DNA of 64,000 nt, taken from Nocardioides jiangsuensis (GTDB lineage: Bacteria > Actinomycetota > Actinomycetes > Propionibacteriales > Nocardioidaceae). Positions 45,398 through 54,015 of the stretch are shown in pieces. A model generated the notes under the pieces. It was given only the letters and a program-made list of their open reading frames with translations, was not told the origin of the DNA and ran no database searches. The stretch spans positions 1,302,001 to 1,366,000 of the forward strand of contig NZ_JAIEZQ010000002.1 in NCBI RefSeq assembly GCF_019679455.1. The letters run 5' to 3'. A program made the translations under genes and the position numbers. How positions within the stretch are numbered: the stretch's first letter is position 1; every line of letters starts with the position of its first letter.

Positions 45398-46006
45398 TTA
45401 CCGGAGGAACCGGTACTGGCGGACCAGGTGCGTCCGCGCCCACTGCTTGCCGACACCCCAGGTGTCGCCGGCGAGGGTGAGGCCGAGGACGATGACGCCG
45501 ATCGCGCCGAGCAGGTGGTCGTCGAGGACCGGGTTGTTGTCCAGCGGCAGGCTGGCGGTCCACATCAGGAAGTAGAGCAGCGCGCCGCTGGCGGCGGCGA
45601 TCCGCATCCCGAACCCGAAGGTGAGGGCCAGGCCGATGCCGAGCAGGCCGAGCATGAACAGCGCGTCGGCCAGGAACGTGCCGCCGATGCTGTTGTAGAA
45701 GCCCTGGAACGGGTTGCTTTCGGCGACGCCGAACTTCAAGAAGCCCTCGGTGGGGCTGCCGCCGTTGAGCCAGGCGGCGTCCTGGGCGTAGAAGTCGATC
45801 CCGGTGCGTACGCCTTCCTCGTTGGTGATGGCGCCGGTGTGGTAGCCGAGTGCGAGCAGCTTGTCGAAGAAGGCCCACAAGAAGGTGAGCCCGAACATGA
45901 TCCGCATCGCCGCGAGCGCCTTGCGCGCCGCCGAGCTGGTGACTACCTCGGGCTCTGTGACGACGCTCTCGACGTCGATCGCGTGGCGGTGGTGGGTGGT
46001 GGTCAT
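45398..46006 (-). CDS. DoxX/DoxD-like membrane protein
   Basis: A 202-residue protein with a polar N-terminus of about 30 residues and four or five membrane segments. MRIMFGLTFLWAFFDKLLALG, an extracellular loop, and the HLLGAIGVIVLGLTLAGDTWGVG segment resemble the DoxX/DoxD family linked to quinone or thiosulfate redox chemistry. Role here unknown. GGGGAGGACAGG precedes ATG 46006. First gene of an operon with a two-domain Usp; a DevR-like box lies 106 bp upstream. Confidence 0.8.
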   Translation of the reverse strand: MTTTHHRHAIDVESVVTEPEVVTSSAARKALAAMRIMFGLTFLWAFFDKLLALGYHTGAITNEEGVRTGIDFYAQDAAWLNGGSPTEGFLKFGVAESNPFQGFYNSIGGTFLADALFMLGLLGIGLALTFGFGMRIAAASGALLYFLMWTASLPLDNNPVLDDHLLGAIGVIVLGLTLAGDTWGVGKQWARTHLVRQYRFLR

Positions 46007-46435
46007 CCTGTCCTCCCCTGAGAGGTTCTGGCGCCGGGAGTGGTTTCTCCTGACATGACCAGCATCGAGCGGCGGCGGGGCGGCGGTGAGTGCCGACAGG
46101 CACGACCTCGAGGGCCCAAGGTCCCAGCCCTCCAGGGCCGCTGTCCCCGCTGTCCCACCGCGGGGCGACCCGTTCGACCGCCCCGGTCCGCGCCGTCCGT
46201 GCGGACGGGTGGGCCAGCCTCAGTGCGCCATTCCCTCCGGCGCCGCGAGAGCGCAGCATCGTGCTGAGGGGGATGTCACACGAGCGGGCGGCCCGGAGGC
46301 GGGACGGACCGACGACCCCTGACACCCGGGGGCCGAGCCCCTCCTCGGTTGCTCGGGGAAGGGCGGTCCAGGTCCGGCCGGCTCACCGCCGGCCCCTGGG
46401 CCGCCCGAGGACACGGCAACCTCGAGGAGGAAGAG
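46007..46435. other. 429-bp divergent intergenic region (doxX / CHRD)
   Basis: No supported gene. It contains the DevR-like box at 46112-46125 and several GC-rich inverted repeats such as GGGGCCGAGCCCC (46334 area). Open frames here lack ribosome sites. The region probably carries promoters for both flanking genes. Confidence 0.5.
46112..46125 (-). promoter_or_regulatory. DevR/DosR-like box upstream of doxX-usp
   Basis: The minus strand reads GGGACCTTGGGCCC, differing from the box at 42296 at two positions and sharing GGGACCTT-G-CCC. Confidence 0.55.
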
Positions 46436-46897
46436 ATGACCATCCACACAGTGCCGCTGCGCAGTCGCAGCAGTGCGGTCGCGCTCAGCGCCGCCCTGGC
46501 CGCGACGTCGTTCGTCGGCGTCGGGACCGGCTCCGGGACGGCCGCCGCCCAGCAGGCCGCGGCACCACGGCTCGTCGCGGAGCTCGAGGGCACCGACACC
46601 GGAGACCCGGACGGCACCGGGTACGCCGTGGTCCGGCTGTTCAAGGCCAAGCGCAAGGTGTGCGCGACGATCACGTGGTCGAAGATCGCCACGCCCAACG
46701 CGGCGCACATCCACCGTCGGTCCGACGGCGGCATCGTCGTCGGCCTCTCCGGGTCGGTCACCGGCGGCGCCACGTGCGCGCGCAAGGTGCCGAAGCCGAC
46801 GATCCGGAAGATCGTGGAGCACCCGCGCCGGTACTACGTCAACGTGCACAACGAGGACTACCCGGCGGGCGCGATCCAGGGTGTCCTGCACCGGTAG
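46436..46897 (+). CDS. secreted CHRD domain protein
   Basis: A 153-residue exported protein. A signal peptide covers about residues 1-38 (SSAVALSAALAATSFVGVG, AAAQQ). The rest is a CHRD domain, with AHIHRRSDGG, VVGLSGS and RYYVNVHNEDYPAGAIQG. CHRD occurs in chordin and many bacterial secreted proteins; its bacterial role is unknown. Two Cys residues (KVCATI and GATCAR) may form a disulfide. GAGGAGGAAGAG sets ATG 46436. Convergent with the DevR-like gene. Confidence 0.87.
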   Translation: MTIHTVPLRSRSSAVALSAALAATSFVGVGTGSGTAAAQQAAAPRLVAELEGTDTGDPDGTGYAVVRLFKAKRKVCATITWSKIATPNAAHIHRRSDGGIVVGLSGSVTGGATCARKVPKPTIRKIVEHPRRYYVNVHNEDYPAGAIQGVLHR

Positions 46898-46929
46898 CGG
46901 CCAGGGGCGGCCCGGCTCCGGCCGGCCCG

Positions 46930-47583
46930 CTACTTAAGCAGCTTGGCGGCGAGCACCGCGGCCTGGGTACGTCGCTCGAGCCCGAGCTTGGACAGGATGC
47001 TCGACACGTAGTTCTTCACGGTCTTCTCGGCGAGGAACAGCCGCTCGCCGATCTGCCGGTTGGTGAGACCCTCGGCGATGAGCGCGAGGATCTTGCGCTC
47101 CTGCTCGGTCAGCTTCGCGAGCTCCTCGTTGGCCTCCGGACCCTTGCGCACCCGCTCGAGGACCCGGGCGGTCAGCGTGGGGTCGAGCAGGGACTGGCCC
47201 GCGGCGACCCGGCGTACCCCGTCGATCAGGTCGTTGCCGGTGATCTGCTTGAGGACGTAGCCGGCCGCACCGGCGAGGATCGCCGCGAACAGCGCCTCGT
47301 CGTCGTCGTAGCTGGTGAGGATCAGCGCCTTGATAGTGGGGTCGACCGAGCGCACCTCGCGGCACACGTCGATGCCGCTGCCGTCCGGCAGCCGCCCGTC
47401 GAGCACGGCCACGTCGGGGCGCAGCGCGGGGATCCGCGCGATCGCCTCGCGGACCGACCCGGACTCGCCGACGACCTCGATGTCGCCCTCGCTCTCGAGC
47501 AGGTCGTGCAGCCCGCGACGGACCACCTCGTGGTCGTCGAGCAGGAAGACGCGGATGGGCCGTTCGCCGGGCGTGGTGTCCAT
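46930..47583 (-). CDS. NarL/LuxR-type response regulator, DevR/DosR-like
   Basis: A 217-residue regulator. The receiver domain has the acidic pair DD near residue 16, phosphoacceptor Asp62 (VLDGRLPDG) and a conserved Lys near 112. The LuxR-type HTH spans about 155-203 (LTEQERKILALIAEGLTNRQIG). The recognition helix reads EKTVKNYVS, with Lys187, Lys190 and Asn191 spaced like the DNA-contacting Lys/Lys/Asn of mycobacterial DosR (from memory). Its probable targets are the GGnCCTTnGnCCC boxes in this window. TAGAAA lies 7 nt before ATG 47583, a weaker version of the leaderless pattern. Confidence 0.9.
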   Translation of the reverse strand: MDTTPGERPIRVFLLDDHEVVRRGLHDLLESEGDIEVVGESGSVREAIARIPALRPDVAVLDGRLPDGSGIDVCREVRSVDPTIKALILTSYDDDEALFAAILAGAAGYVLKQITGNDLIDGVRRVAAGQSLLDPTLTARVLERVRKGPEANEELAKLTEQERKILALIAEGLTNRQIGERLFLAEKTVKNYVSSILSKLGLERRTQAAVLAAKLLK

Positions 47584-47670
47584 GAGGTCGTTTCTACCCT
47601 GCGCCCCCCTTCTTTGCACGCAACGTCGCGCAATCGGCCGTCGGCGACGTACGCCACGCCGGGGGTCGGA

Positions 47671-47706
47671 GGTCCCTTCCGGCGCGGACGATGGGCCCTT
47701 ATCGGT
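47671..47706 (+). promoter_or_regulatory. degenerate DevR-like half-sites upstream of usp
   Basis: GGTCCCTTCCGG (from 47671) and GGGCCCTTATCGG (from 47693) place their CCTT cores 22 bp apart, the same spacing as the arcA pair. Only the left halves fit the box. The second shares GCCCTTATCG with the site upstream of the usp gene at 42199. Confidence 0.4.
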
Positions 47707-47733
47707 GCCGGCGGGCGCGGCGAGGGTTGAGGC

Positions 47734-48615
47734 ATGGACATGTCGGTGGTGCACGGAACGGTGGTCGTCGGGGTCGACGGGTCCGAGGCCGGCTCGGCCG
47801 CGCTGCTGTGGGCCGTGCGCGCCGCCGCCCTCGAGGGGCGCGGACTGACCGTCGTGCACGCCACCGGGTTCGCCGGGGCGATGGACGACCTCGAGGACGT
47901 CCTCGCCAGCGAGCGGGGGCTGCTCTCGGTCGGCCGGTCGATCGTCGGCGAGGCGGTGCGGGAGGCGCGCGCGGCCGACTGGACCGTGGGCGTGGAGAGC
48001 GTCGTGACGACGGGTGACCCGTCCACGATGCTGGTCGAGGCCTCCGAGACCGCCGCCATGGTGGTCCTGGGGGCGCGCGGCCGGGGAGCGGTCGTCAGCG
48101 CCCTGCTGGGGTCGGTGAGCGCCCCCGTCATCCGGGAGGCCGCCTGCCCGGTCGTGGTCGTCCGGTCCGCGGCGGACGTGCTGCGGGACGGGCCCGTGGT
48201 GGTCGGCGTCGACGGGACCCCGGCGTCGACCGCGGCCGTGGAGCACGCCTTCCACGCCGCGTCGGTGCGGGGCCGCCCCCTCACCGTCCTGCACGCCACC
48301 TGGGACCTGCGCGAGCACGTCTCGTCGGTGGTCGACCTGCGGACCTATGCGCAGAAGGTGAACCTCAGTGAGGAGGAGGAACGGCTGGTCGCCGAGACGA
48401 TGGCCGGCCTGGGGGAGAAGTACCCGGATGTGGCCGTCACGGAGATGTACCGGCGCGGGGACCCCGTCCACCAGCTGGTCGAGGCGTCCAGAGCGGCGTC
48501 GCTCGTCGTGGTGGGTACGCGCGGACGTCGCCTGGTGAGGTCCCGGCTGCTCGGCTCGGTGAGTCGAGGAGTGGTGGAGCGGGCCGAGTGCCCGGTCGCC
48601 GTGGTACGGCCCTAG
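47734..48615 (+). CDS. universal stress protein, tandem two-domain
   Basis: A 293-residue protein with two complete Usp domains (about 5-145 and 155-293), starting VVVGVDGSEAG and VVVGVDGTPAS. Both have ATP-type motifs: GARGRGAVVSALLGSVS and GTRGRRLVRSRLLGSVS. This resembles the ATP-binding two-domain Usp proteins of the mycobacterial dormancy regulon. ATG 47734 has GAGGG about 8 nt upstream. Divergent from the DevR-like gene, with a 150-bp shared promoter region. Confidence 0.92.
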   Translation: MDMSVVHGTVVVGVDGSEAGSAALLWAVRAAALEGRGLTVVHATGFAGAMDDLEDVLASERGLLSVGRSIVGEAVREARAADWTVGVESVVTTGDPSTMLVEASETAAMVVLGARGRGAVVSALLGSVSAPVIREAACPVVVVRSAADVLRDGPVVVGVDGTPASTAAVEHAFHAASVRGRPLTVLHATWDLREHVSSVVDLRTYAQKVNLSEEEERLVAETMAGLGEKYPDVAVTEMYRRGDPVHQLVEASRAASLVVVGTRGRRLVRSRLLGSVSRGVVERAECPVAVVRP

Positions 48616-48656
48616 GTGCCGGGCCCGTCCCGCCAGGGCGGGCACGGCACGAGAAA

Positions 48657-48734
48657 AGAGCGGTGGGCCCGGGCGCGGGCCCGGGCCCCCCGCGGGGAAG
48701 GGGGGCCGGGTGCGGTGGCCGGGCCCACCGCTCT
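48657..48734 (-). terminator. large nested inverted repeat, probable terminator
   Basis: A perfect 16-bp inverted repeat (AGAGCGGTGGGCCCGG, 48657-48672, against 48719-48734) encloses a second hairpin of 8 bp (48684-48691 with 48700-48707). On the minus strand a TTTT run follows (48653-48656), suiting an intrinsic terminator for the small membrane-protein gene. No T run follows on the plus strand, although the Usp gene converges on it. Confidence 0.65.
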
Positions 48735-48759
48735 GGAAAGGGTGGTGCAGGTGATGCGG

Positions 48760-48897
48760 TTACAGCAGCTGGGATCCGGGCGCGAGAATGAGCCCGAGCA
48801 CGATGAGAATGATTCCCCAGAGCATCTGGCCGCGGACGAGTCCGACGACACCGGCGATGACGAGGATGATCCCGAGGATCAGTAGCAGCGTTGTCAT
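48760..48897 (-). CDS. small hydrophobic membrane protein
   Basis: A 45-residue protein that is almost entirely two membrane helices (LLLILGIILVIAGVVGLV, then MLWGIILIVLGLILA) around a short basic turn RGQ. A ribosome site GAGGAAACACC precedes ATG 48897, which supports a real gene despite its size. Similar short hydrophobic proteins are common in actinomycetes and often stress-linked; function unknown. Followed by the strong hairpin at 48657-48734. Confidence 0.7.
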   Translation of the reverse strand: MTTLLLILGIILVIAGVVGLVRGQMLWGIILIVLGLILAPGSQLL

Positions 48898-49020
48898 GGT
48901 GTTTCCTCCTGTTCGACTGGAGTGATGCCCGCGCACCACGCGTCCCAAACCCGCCCTGCGGTCAAGATTTGGTCACGACGTGCTCCGAGCGGACGAACAG
49001 TACGGCGGTGGACACAGGAA

Positions 49021-49052
49021 CAGGGCCGGACCCGCGCGGGGTTCCGGCCCTG
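49021..49052 (-). terminator. hairpin downstream of the HesB-like gene
   Basis: CAGGGCCGGA pairs with TCCGGCCCTG with one bulge and a GC loop, 45 nt downstream of the minus-strand gene ending at 49097. No long T tract. Confidence 0.45.
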
Positions 49053-49096
49053 TCCTCGTCTGCGTGGGGCGGCGTGGCCGCCCGGCAGGTGCGTCC

Positions 49097-49384
49097 TCAG
49101 ACGGTCTGCGCGGCGATGGTGAACTGCACCCCGCCGTTGTCGTCGACCTGCGCGTCGAGGATCTTGTCGTCGAGGGTGACCGCGGCGGTCTCCTCGAGGA
49201 ACACCCGGGCGCCGCCGTCCTCGAGGACCTGGTCCCCGGGCTGCGGTGCCTCGGTGGGAATGACGTGCAGAGCGGGGGAGTCCTCGGCGTCCTGGCTGAT
49301 GCGCAGCCCGGCCTGCTCGGCCTCGCTGGTCTGGTCGACGATGCTCTTGACGACGGTGCTGGCGTTCTCGGTCAGAGTGAGCAC
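49097..49384 (-). CDS. HesB/IscA-like fold protein without cysteines
   Basis: A 95-residue protein resembling the A-type Fe-S carrier fold (LTENASTVVKSIVDQ, GLRIS, VFLEETAAVTLDDKILDAQV). The three Cys that bind iron-sulfur clusters in IscA/HesB are absent; the protein has no Cys at all. Such actinobacterial proteins are often labelled Fe-S assembly proteins, but cluster binding by the usual ligands is not possible. GTG 49384 is preceded by AAAGG. It closes the stress island before hrpA. Confidence 0.75.
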   Translation of the reverse strand: MLTLTENASTVVKSIVDQTSEAEQAGLRISQDAEDSPALHVIPTEAPQPGDQVLEDGGARVFLEETAAVTLDDKILDAQVDDNGGVQFTIAAQTV

Positions 49385-49550
49385 GTGTGTGCCTTTCGAT
49401 CGATGGCGTCTTGCGTTCGTTCTCCCTCCACCGTGCCCGCCATGGCACTCCGACTCAAATCCTCGGCGGGGTCCCGGGCGTGTCGGACATGTCCGTGCGT
49501 CCGGTGCGACGGCAAAGCCGGTTGCCGGCTCGCCCTAGACTCGTGACGTC

Positions 49551-52500
49551 ATGTCTGAGCCCGCCCCGCCCTCCCGTCGTGTCCCCGAGGGCGGCGACGA
49601 CCGTCCGCGTTCCCGCAGGCGCTCGGGTCGCCCGGGCCGGGGCGGCGGCAACCGCGGCAGCGCCGGCGGGAGGGGTGGTCGCGGTGAGCGGCGGCTGAGC
49701 CCGGAGCAGGTCGAGCGGCGTGCGGCGCTGGTGCCGGAGATCCGCTATCCCGAGGAGCTGCCGGTCAGCCAGCGGCGCGAGGACCTCGCCGCGGCGATCC
49801 GCGACCACCAGGTCGTGATCGTGGCAGGCGAGACCGGCTCGGGGAAGACCACCCAGCTGCCGAAGATCTGCCTCGAGCTCGGCCGCGGCGTGCAGGGTCT
49901 GATCGGGCACACGCAGCCGCGCCGGATCGCGGCCCGCAGCGTCGCGGAGCGGATCGCCGAGGAGCTCGGCACCGAGCTCGGCAGCACCGTGGGCTACCAG
50001 GTGCGGTTCACCGACCGCTCCAGCCAGGACACCCTGGTCAAGCTGATGACCGACGGCATCCTGCTGAACGAGATGCAGCACGACCGGATGCTGTCGGCGT
50101 ACGACACGCTCATCATCGACGAGGCGCACGAACGCAGCCTGAACATCGACTTCATCATCGGCTACCTCAAGCAGCTGTTGCCGCGCCGTCCCGACCTCAA
50201 GGTCGTGATCACCTCCGCCACCATCGACCCGGAGCGGTTCAGCCGGCACTTCGACGACGCGCCGATCGTCGAGGTCTCCGGCCGGACCTACCCGGTCGAG
50301 GTGCGCTACCGGCCGCTGGTGGAGGAGACCTACGACGACGACGAGGGCGAGACCGTCGTCCGGGACCAGACCGAGGCGATCGTCGAGGCCGTCCAGGAGC
50401 TCGTCGCGGAGGGGCCCGGCGACATCCTGGTGTTCCTCCCCGGCGAGCGGGAGATCCGCGACACCGCCGACGTGCTGGCCAAGCTGCGGCCGGCGCGGGT
50501 GGTCGACGAGTTCGACGTGGTGCCCCTGTACGCGCGGCTGTCCGGCGCCGAGCAGCACAAGGTCTTCGAGCGGCACACCAAGCGCCGGGTCGTGCTGGCC
50601 ACGAACGTGGCGGAGACCTCGCTGACCGTTCCGGGGATCCGGTACGTCGTCGACGCGGGGTTCGCGCGGATCTCCCGGTACTCGTTCCGGACCAAGGTGC
50701 AGCGGCTGCCGATCGAGCCGATCAGCCAGGCCTCGGCCAACCAGCGGACGGGCCGCTGCGGCCGGGTCGAGGCGGGCATCTGCATCCGGCTCTACTCGGA
50801 GGAGGACTTCGAGAGCCGCCCGGAGTTCACCGACCCCGAGATCCTCCGCACCAACCTCGCCTCGGTGATCCTGCAGATGACCGCGCTGGGGCTCGGCGAC
50901 GTCGGCCGGTTCCCGTTCGTGGACCCGCCCGACCAGCGCAACGTGAAGGCGGGCGTGCAGCTCCTCGAGGAGCTCGGCGCGCTCGTCCCGGGTCGGCACC
51001 TGCTCACCGGGCTCGGTCGCCAGCTCGCCGTACTCCCGATCGACCCGCGGCTCGCACGGATGGTCGTGGAGGCCGACCGGCTCGGGTGCCTGCGAGAGGT
51101 GCTCGTCGTGGCGGCGGCGCTGTCGGTGCAGGACCCGCGCGAGCGGCCGGCCGAGCTCAAGGCGCAGTCGGACCAGATGCACGCGCGCTTCCGCGACGAG
51201 AGCTCGGACTTCCTGACGCTGCTGAACCTGTGGCGCTACGTCCGGCAGCAGCAGCGCGACCTGTCCTCCAGCGCGTTCCGCCGGATGTGCCGCGCGGAGT
51301 ACCTCAACTACCTGCGGATCCGGGAGTGGCAGGAGCTCGAGGCGCAGCTGCGCCAGGTCGCCAAGCAGCTCGGCCTCGACGTCGGACAGCCCGCGGACAC
51401 CCCGGACGAGGACGCGATCCACCAGTCGCTGCTGTCCGGGCTGCTCTCGCACATCGGCCTGCGGGACCCGGACCGCCGTGACTACCTGGGCGCGCGCAAC
51501 GCGCGGTTCTCGATCTTCCCCGGGTCGGGGCTGTTCAAGAAGCAGCCGCAGTTCGTGATGTCCGCCGAGCTCGTGGAGACGTCGCGGCTGTGGGGCCGGA
51601 TCAACGCCGCGGTCAAGCCGGAGTGGGCCGAGGCGCTCGGCGCGCACCTGGTCAAGCGCACCTGGTCCGAGCCGCACTGGTCGAAGAAGCGGGCGGCGGT
51701 GATGGCCTACGAGCGGGTCACGCTGTACGGCGTCCCGCTGGTCGCCGAACGGCTGGTGTCGTACGGCAAGGTCGACCAGGCCCTGGCCCGCGAGCTGTTC
51801 ATCCGGCACGCGCTGGTCTACGGCGAGTGGTCGACGCGGCACAGGTTCTTCGCCGCGAACCGCGCGCTGCTCGAGGAGGTCGAGGAGCTCGAGCACCGGG
51901 CCCGACGGCGAGACATCATGGTCGACGAGCACACGCTGTTCGACTTCTACGACGCCCGGGTGGGCGCCGAGGTCGTGTCCGGCGCGCACTTCGACACGTG
52001 GTGGAAGAAGGCACGGCAGAAGGACCCGGAGCTGCTGACCTTCGACCCCGAGATGCTGGTCAACGAGGCGGCGGCGTCGGTGACCGCGCACGACTACCCC
52101 GACGAGTGGCGCGAGGGCGACCTCGTGATGCCGCTGACCTACCAGTTCGAGCCGGGCACCGCCGCCGACGGCGTCACCGTCGACCTGCCGGTCGCCACGT
52201 TGAACCAGGTGGAGGCCGACGCGTTCTCGTGGCAGGTGCCCGGGTTCCGCGAGGACCTCGTGGTCGCGCTGATCCGCTCCCTGCCCAAGCAGCTGCGGGT
52301 GAACTTCGTGCCGGCGCCGAACCACGCCCGCGCGTTCCTCGACGCGGTCTCGCCGGGGGAGGAGCCGCTGCTCGACGCGTTGGAGCGGTTCCTGCGCGCC
52401 ACCACCGGGGTCGTCGTCCCGCGCGAGGCCTGGGACTGGTCGAAGGTGCCCGGCCACCTGCGGCCGACCTTCCGGGTCGTCGACGAGGCGGGGAAGGTGG

Positions 52501-53468
52501 TCGGCGAGGGCAAGGACCTCGAGGCGCTCAAGGAGCCCCTGCGACCGAAGTTCCGGCAGGCGATGTCGGCGGCCGCGGAGTCGAGCGGGGTGACCGTGAC
52601 CGGGCAGACCACGTGGACCTTCGGGACCTTGGAGCGCACCTTCACCAGCGTCCGCGCGGGGCACGAGGTGCGTGGCTACCCGGCGCTGGTCGACGAGGCG
52701 GAGGCCGGCGGTCCCGCGACCGTCGGGGTGCAGGTGCTCGGCTCCGAGGCGGAGCAGGAGGCGTCGATGCGCCACGGACTGCGCCGGCTGCTGATGCTCG
52801 CGATCCCCTCCCCGGCCCGGTCCGTGGCCGAGGGGCTCTCCAACGCCGACAAGCTCACGCTCGCCGGGTCGCCGTACCCCTCGGTCCACGACCTGCTCGA
52901 GGACTGCGTGGCGGCCGCGGTCGACGCGCTCGTGGAGCGCAACGGCGGGCCGGTCTGGGACGAGGCCGGCTTCGCGGCGCTCACCGACAAGGTGCGCGCC
53001 GACCTGGTGGAGACGACCCGGGCGGTGCTGTACGACGTCACCCGGGTGCTCGCCGTGTGGCGGGAGACCGACCGCGCGCTGAGCGGGTCGGCGGACCTGC
53101 CGATGCTGCCGGCGCTGAGCGACATGAAGGCCCAGGTGGGCCGGCTGGTGCACCGCGGCTTCGTCGCCGACACGGGGGCGGCACAGCTGCGCGAGCTGCC
53201 GCGGTACCTGGCGGCCGTGCAGGCGCGACGGGAGCGGCTGCCGTCGTCCGTCGGGCGCGACCGGCTGCTCATGGACCAGCTGGCGAGCCTGCAGGAGGCC
53301 TACCTGAACCGGGTCGCCGCGCTGCCCGCCGGGCGGCCGGAGAGTGCCGCGCTGCGCAAGGTGCGGTGGATGCTCGAGGAGTTCCGGGTCAGTCTGTGGG
53401 CCCAGAACCTCGGCACGGCGTACTCCGTCTCCGACACCCGGATCCGGAAGGCGCTCGAGGCGGCCTGA
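49551..53468 (+). CDS. hrpA: ATP-dependent RNA helicase HrpA
   Basis: A 1305-residue DEAH-box helicase, full length for HrpA. The N-terminus is Arg/Gly-rich (about 1-50). Motif I GETGSGKTT (about 94-102), DEAH at 190-193, SAT in VITSATIDPERF, ATNVAETSLT and motif VI QRTGRCGRV are intact. The HA2 and OB-fold regions and the long HrpA-specific C-terminal domain follow. HrpA acts on mRNA and on stalled ribosomes in other bacteria. TAGACT (49536-49541) lies 9 nt before ATG 49551 and no ribosome site is seen, so a leaderless mRNA is likely. Confidence 0.95.
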   Translation: MSEPAPPSRRVPEGGDDRPRSRRRSGRPGRGGGNRGSAGGRGGRGERRLSPEQVERRAALVPEIRYPEELPVSQRREDLAAAIRDHQVVIVAGETGSGKTTQLPKICLELGRGVQGLIGHTQPRRIAARSVAERIAEELGTELGSTVGYQVRFTDRSSQDTLVKLMTDGILLNEMQHDRMLSAYDTLIIDEAHERSLNIDFIIGYLKQLLPRRPDLKVVITSATIDPERFSRHFDDAPIVEVSGRTYPVEVRYRPLVEETYDDDEGETVVRDQTEAIVEAVQELVAEGPGDILVFLPGEREIRDTADVLAKLRPARVVDEFDVVPLYARLSGAEQHKVFERHTKRRVVLATNVAETSLTVPGIRYVVDAGFARISRYSFRTKVQRLPIEPISQASANQRTGRCGRVEAGICIRLYSEEDFESRPEFTDPEILRTNLASVILQMTALGLGDVGRFPFVDPPDQRNVKAGVQLLEELGALVPGRHLLTGLGRQLAVLPIDPRLARMVVEADRLGCLREVLVVAAALSVQDPRERPAELKAQSDQMHARFRDESSDFLTLLNLWRYVRQQQRDLSSSAFRRMCRAEYLNYLRIREWQELEAQLRQVAKQLGLDVGQPADTPDEDAIHQSLLSGLLSHIGLRDPDRRDYLGARNARFSIFPGSGLFKKQPQFVMSAELVETSRLWGRINAAVKPEWAEALGAHLVKRTWSEPHWSKKRAAVMAYERVTLYGVPLVAERLVSYGKVDQALARELFIRHALVYGEWSTRHRFFAANRALLEEVEELEHRARRRDIMVDEHTLFDFYDARVGAEVVSGAHFDTWWKKARQKDPELLTFDPEMLVNEAAASVTAHDYPDEWREGDLVMPLTYQFEPGTAADGVTVDLPVATLNQVEADAFSWQVPGFREDLVVALIRSLPKQLRVNFVPAPNHARAFLDAVSPGEEPLLDALERFLRATTGVVVPREAWDWSKVPGHLRPTFRVVDEAGKVVGEGKDLEALKEPLRPKFRQAMSAAAESSGVTVTGQTTWTFGTLERTFTSVRAGHEVRGYPALVDEAEAGGPATVGVQVLGSEAEQEASMRHGLRRLLMLAIPSPARSVAEGLSNADKLTLAGSPYPSVHDLLEDCVAAAVDALVERNGGPVWDEAGFAALTDKVRADLVETTRAVLYDVTRVLAVWRETDRALSGSADLPMLPALSDMKAQVGRLVHRGFVADTGAAQLRELPRYLAAVQARRERLPSSVGRDRLLMDQLASLQEAYLNRVAALPAGRPESAALRKVRWMLEEFRVSLWAQNLGTAYSVSDTRIRKALEAA

Positions 53469-53507
53469 CGGTCGGCTCTGCCCCGACCTCCGCGCCGGGG
53501 CCGTTCG

Positions 53508-53978
53508 TCAGGGCAGGTCGTGGTGGCCGCGGGCCTCACGGACGACGGCGTCGAACATGGCGCGGTCGAGGATCGCGCCCTCGCGGCGTACCTCGTCCTG
53601 CCGCATCCGCAGCAACCGGTCGAGGCGGACCTCGCTGGGGCGGCGCTCGGCGTCCCAGCCACCGGTGCCCACGTCCATCCAGTAGCGGCCGTAGCGGGCC
53701 TCGTCCTCGGCGTCGAGGTCGTGGTCCTGGCTGCTGAGCTGGAGCGCGAGCAGGGTGTCTCCGTCGCGGCCGATCACGAGCACCGGCCGGTCCTTGCCCT
53801 GGGACGGGTCGTCCTCGTAGGCGACCCAGGCCCACACCACCTCACCCGGGTCGGGCTGCCCGTCGGCCTCGGGGGCGTACTCCACCACCGGGCCCGTCGA
53901 CGGCGCGGTGGCCGCCCGCGTCGACGTACCGGTGGTGGGACGGAGGAAGGAGCGGAGCTTGTTCGCCAGGCGGTTCAT
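53508..53978 (-). CDS. PemK/MazF-like toxin-fold protein without adjacent antitoxin
   Basis: A 156-residue protein with a basic N-terminus and a disordered segment (about 15-45), then a PemK/MazF-type barrel: GEVVWAWVAYED, KDRPVLVIGRDG and LLALQLSSQDHD. An RNase toxin role would follow from the family, but no antitoxin gene lies beside it and the protein is longer than typical MazF, so toxicity is doubtful. TAGGGT lies 7 nt before the ATG at 53978 (53986-53991, minus strand). Convergent with hrpA; divergent from the NERD-helicase gene with 37 bp between. Confidence 0.78.
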   Translation of the reverse strand: MNRLANKLRSFLRPTTGTSTRAATAPSTGPVVEYAPEADGQPDPGEVVWAWVAYEDDPSQGKDRPVLVIGRDGDTLLALQLSSQDHDLDAEDEARYGRYWMDVGTGGWDAERRPSEVRLDRLLRMRQDEVRREGAILDRAMFDAVVREARGHHDLP

Positions 53979-54015
53979 GCCCGCGACCCTAGCCGGGACC
54001 GCCATGATGGGCGCC

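Noticed and set aside
49455-53153. Open frame of more than 1200 codons on the minus strand
   Set aside because: It is antisense to hrpA, whose helicase motifs are intact. The Val/Arg/His-rich low-complexity translation is typical of GC-rich shadows.
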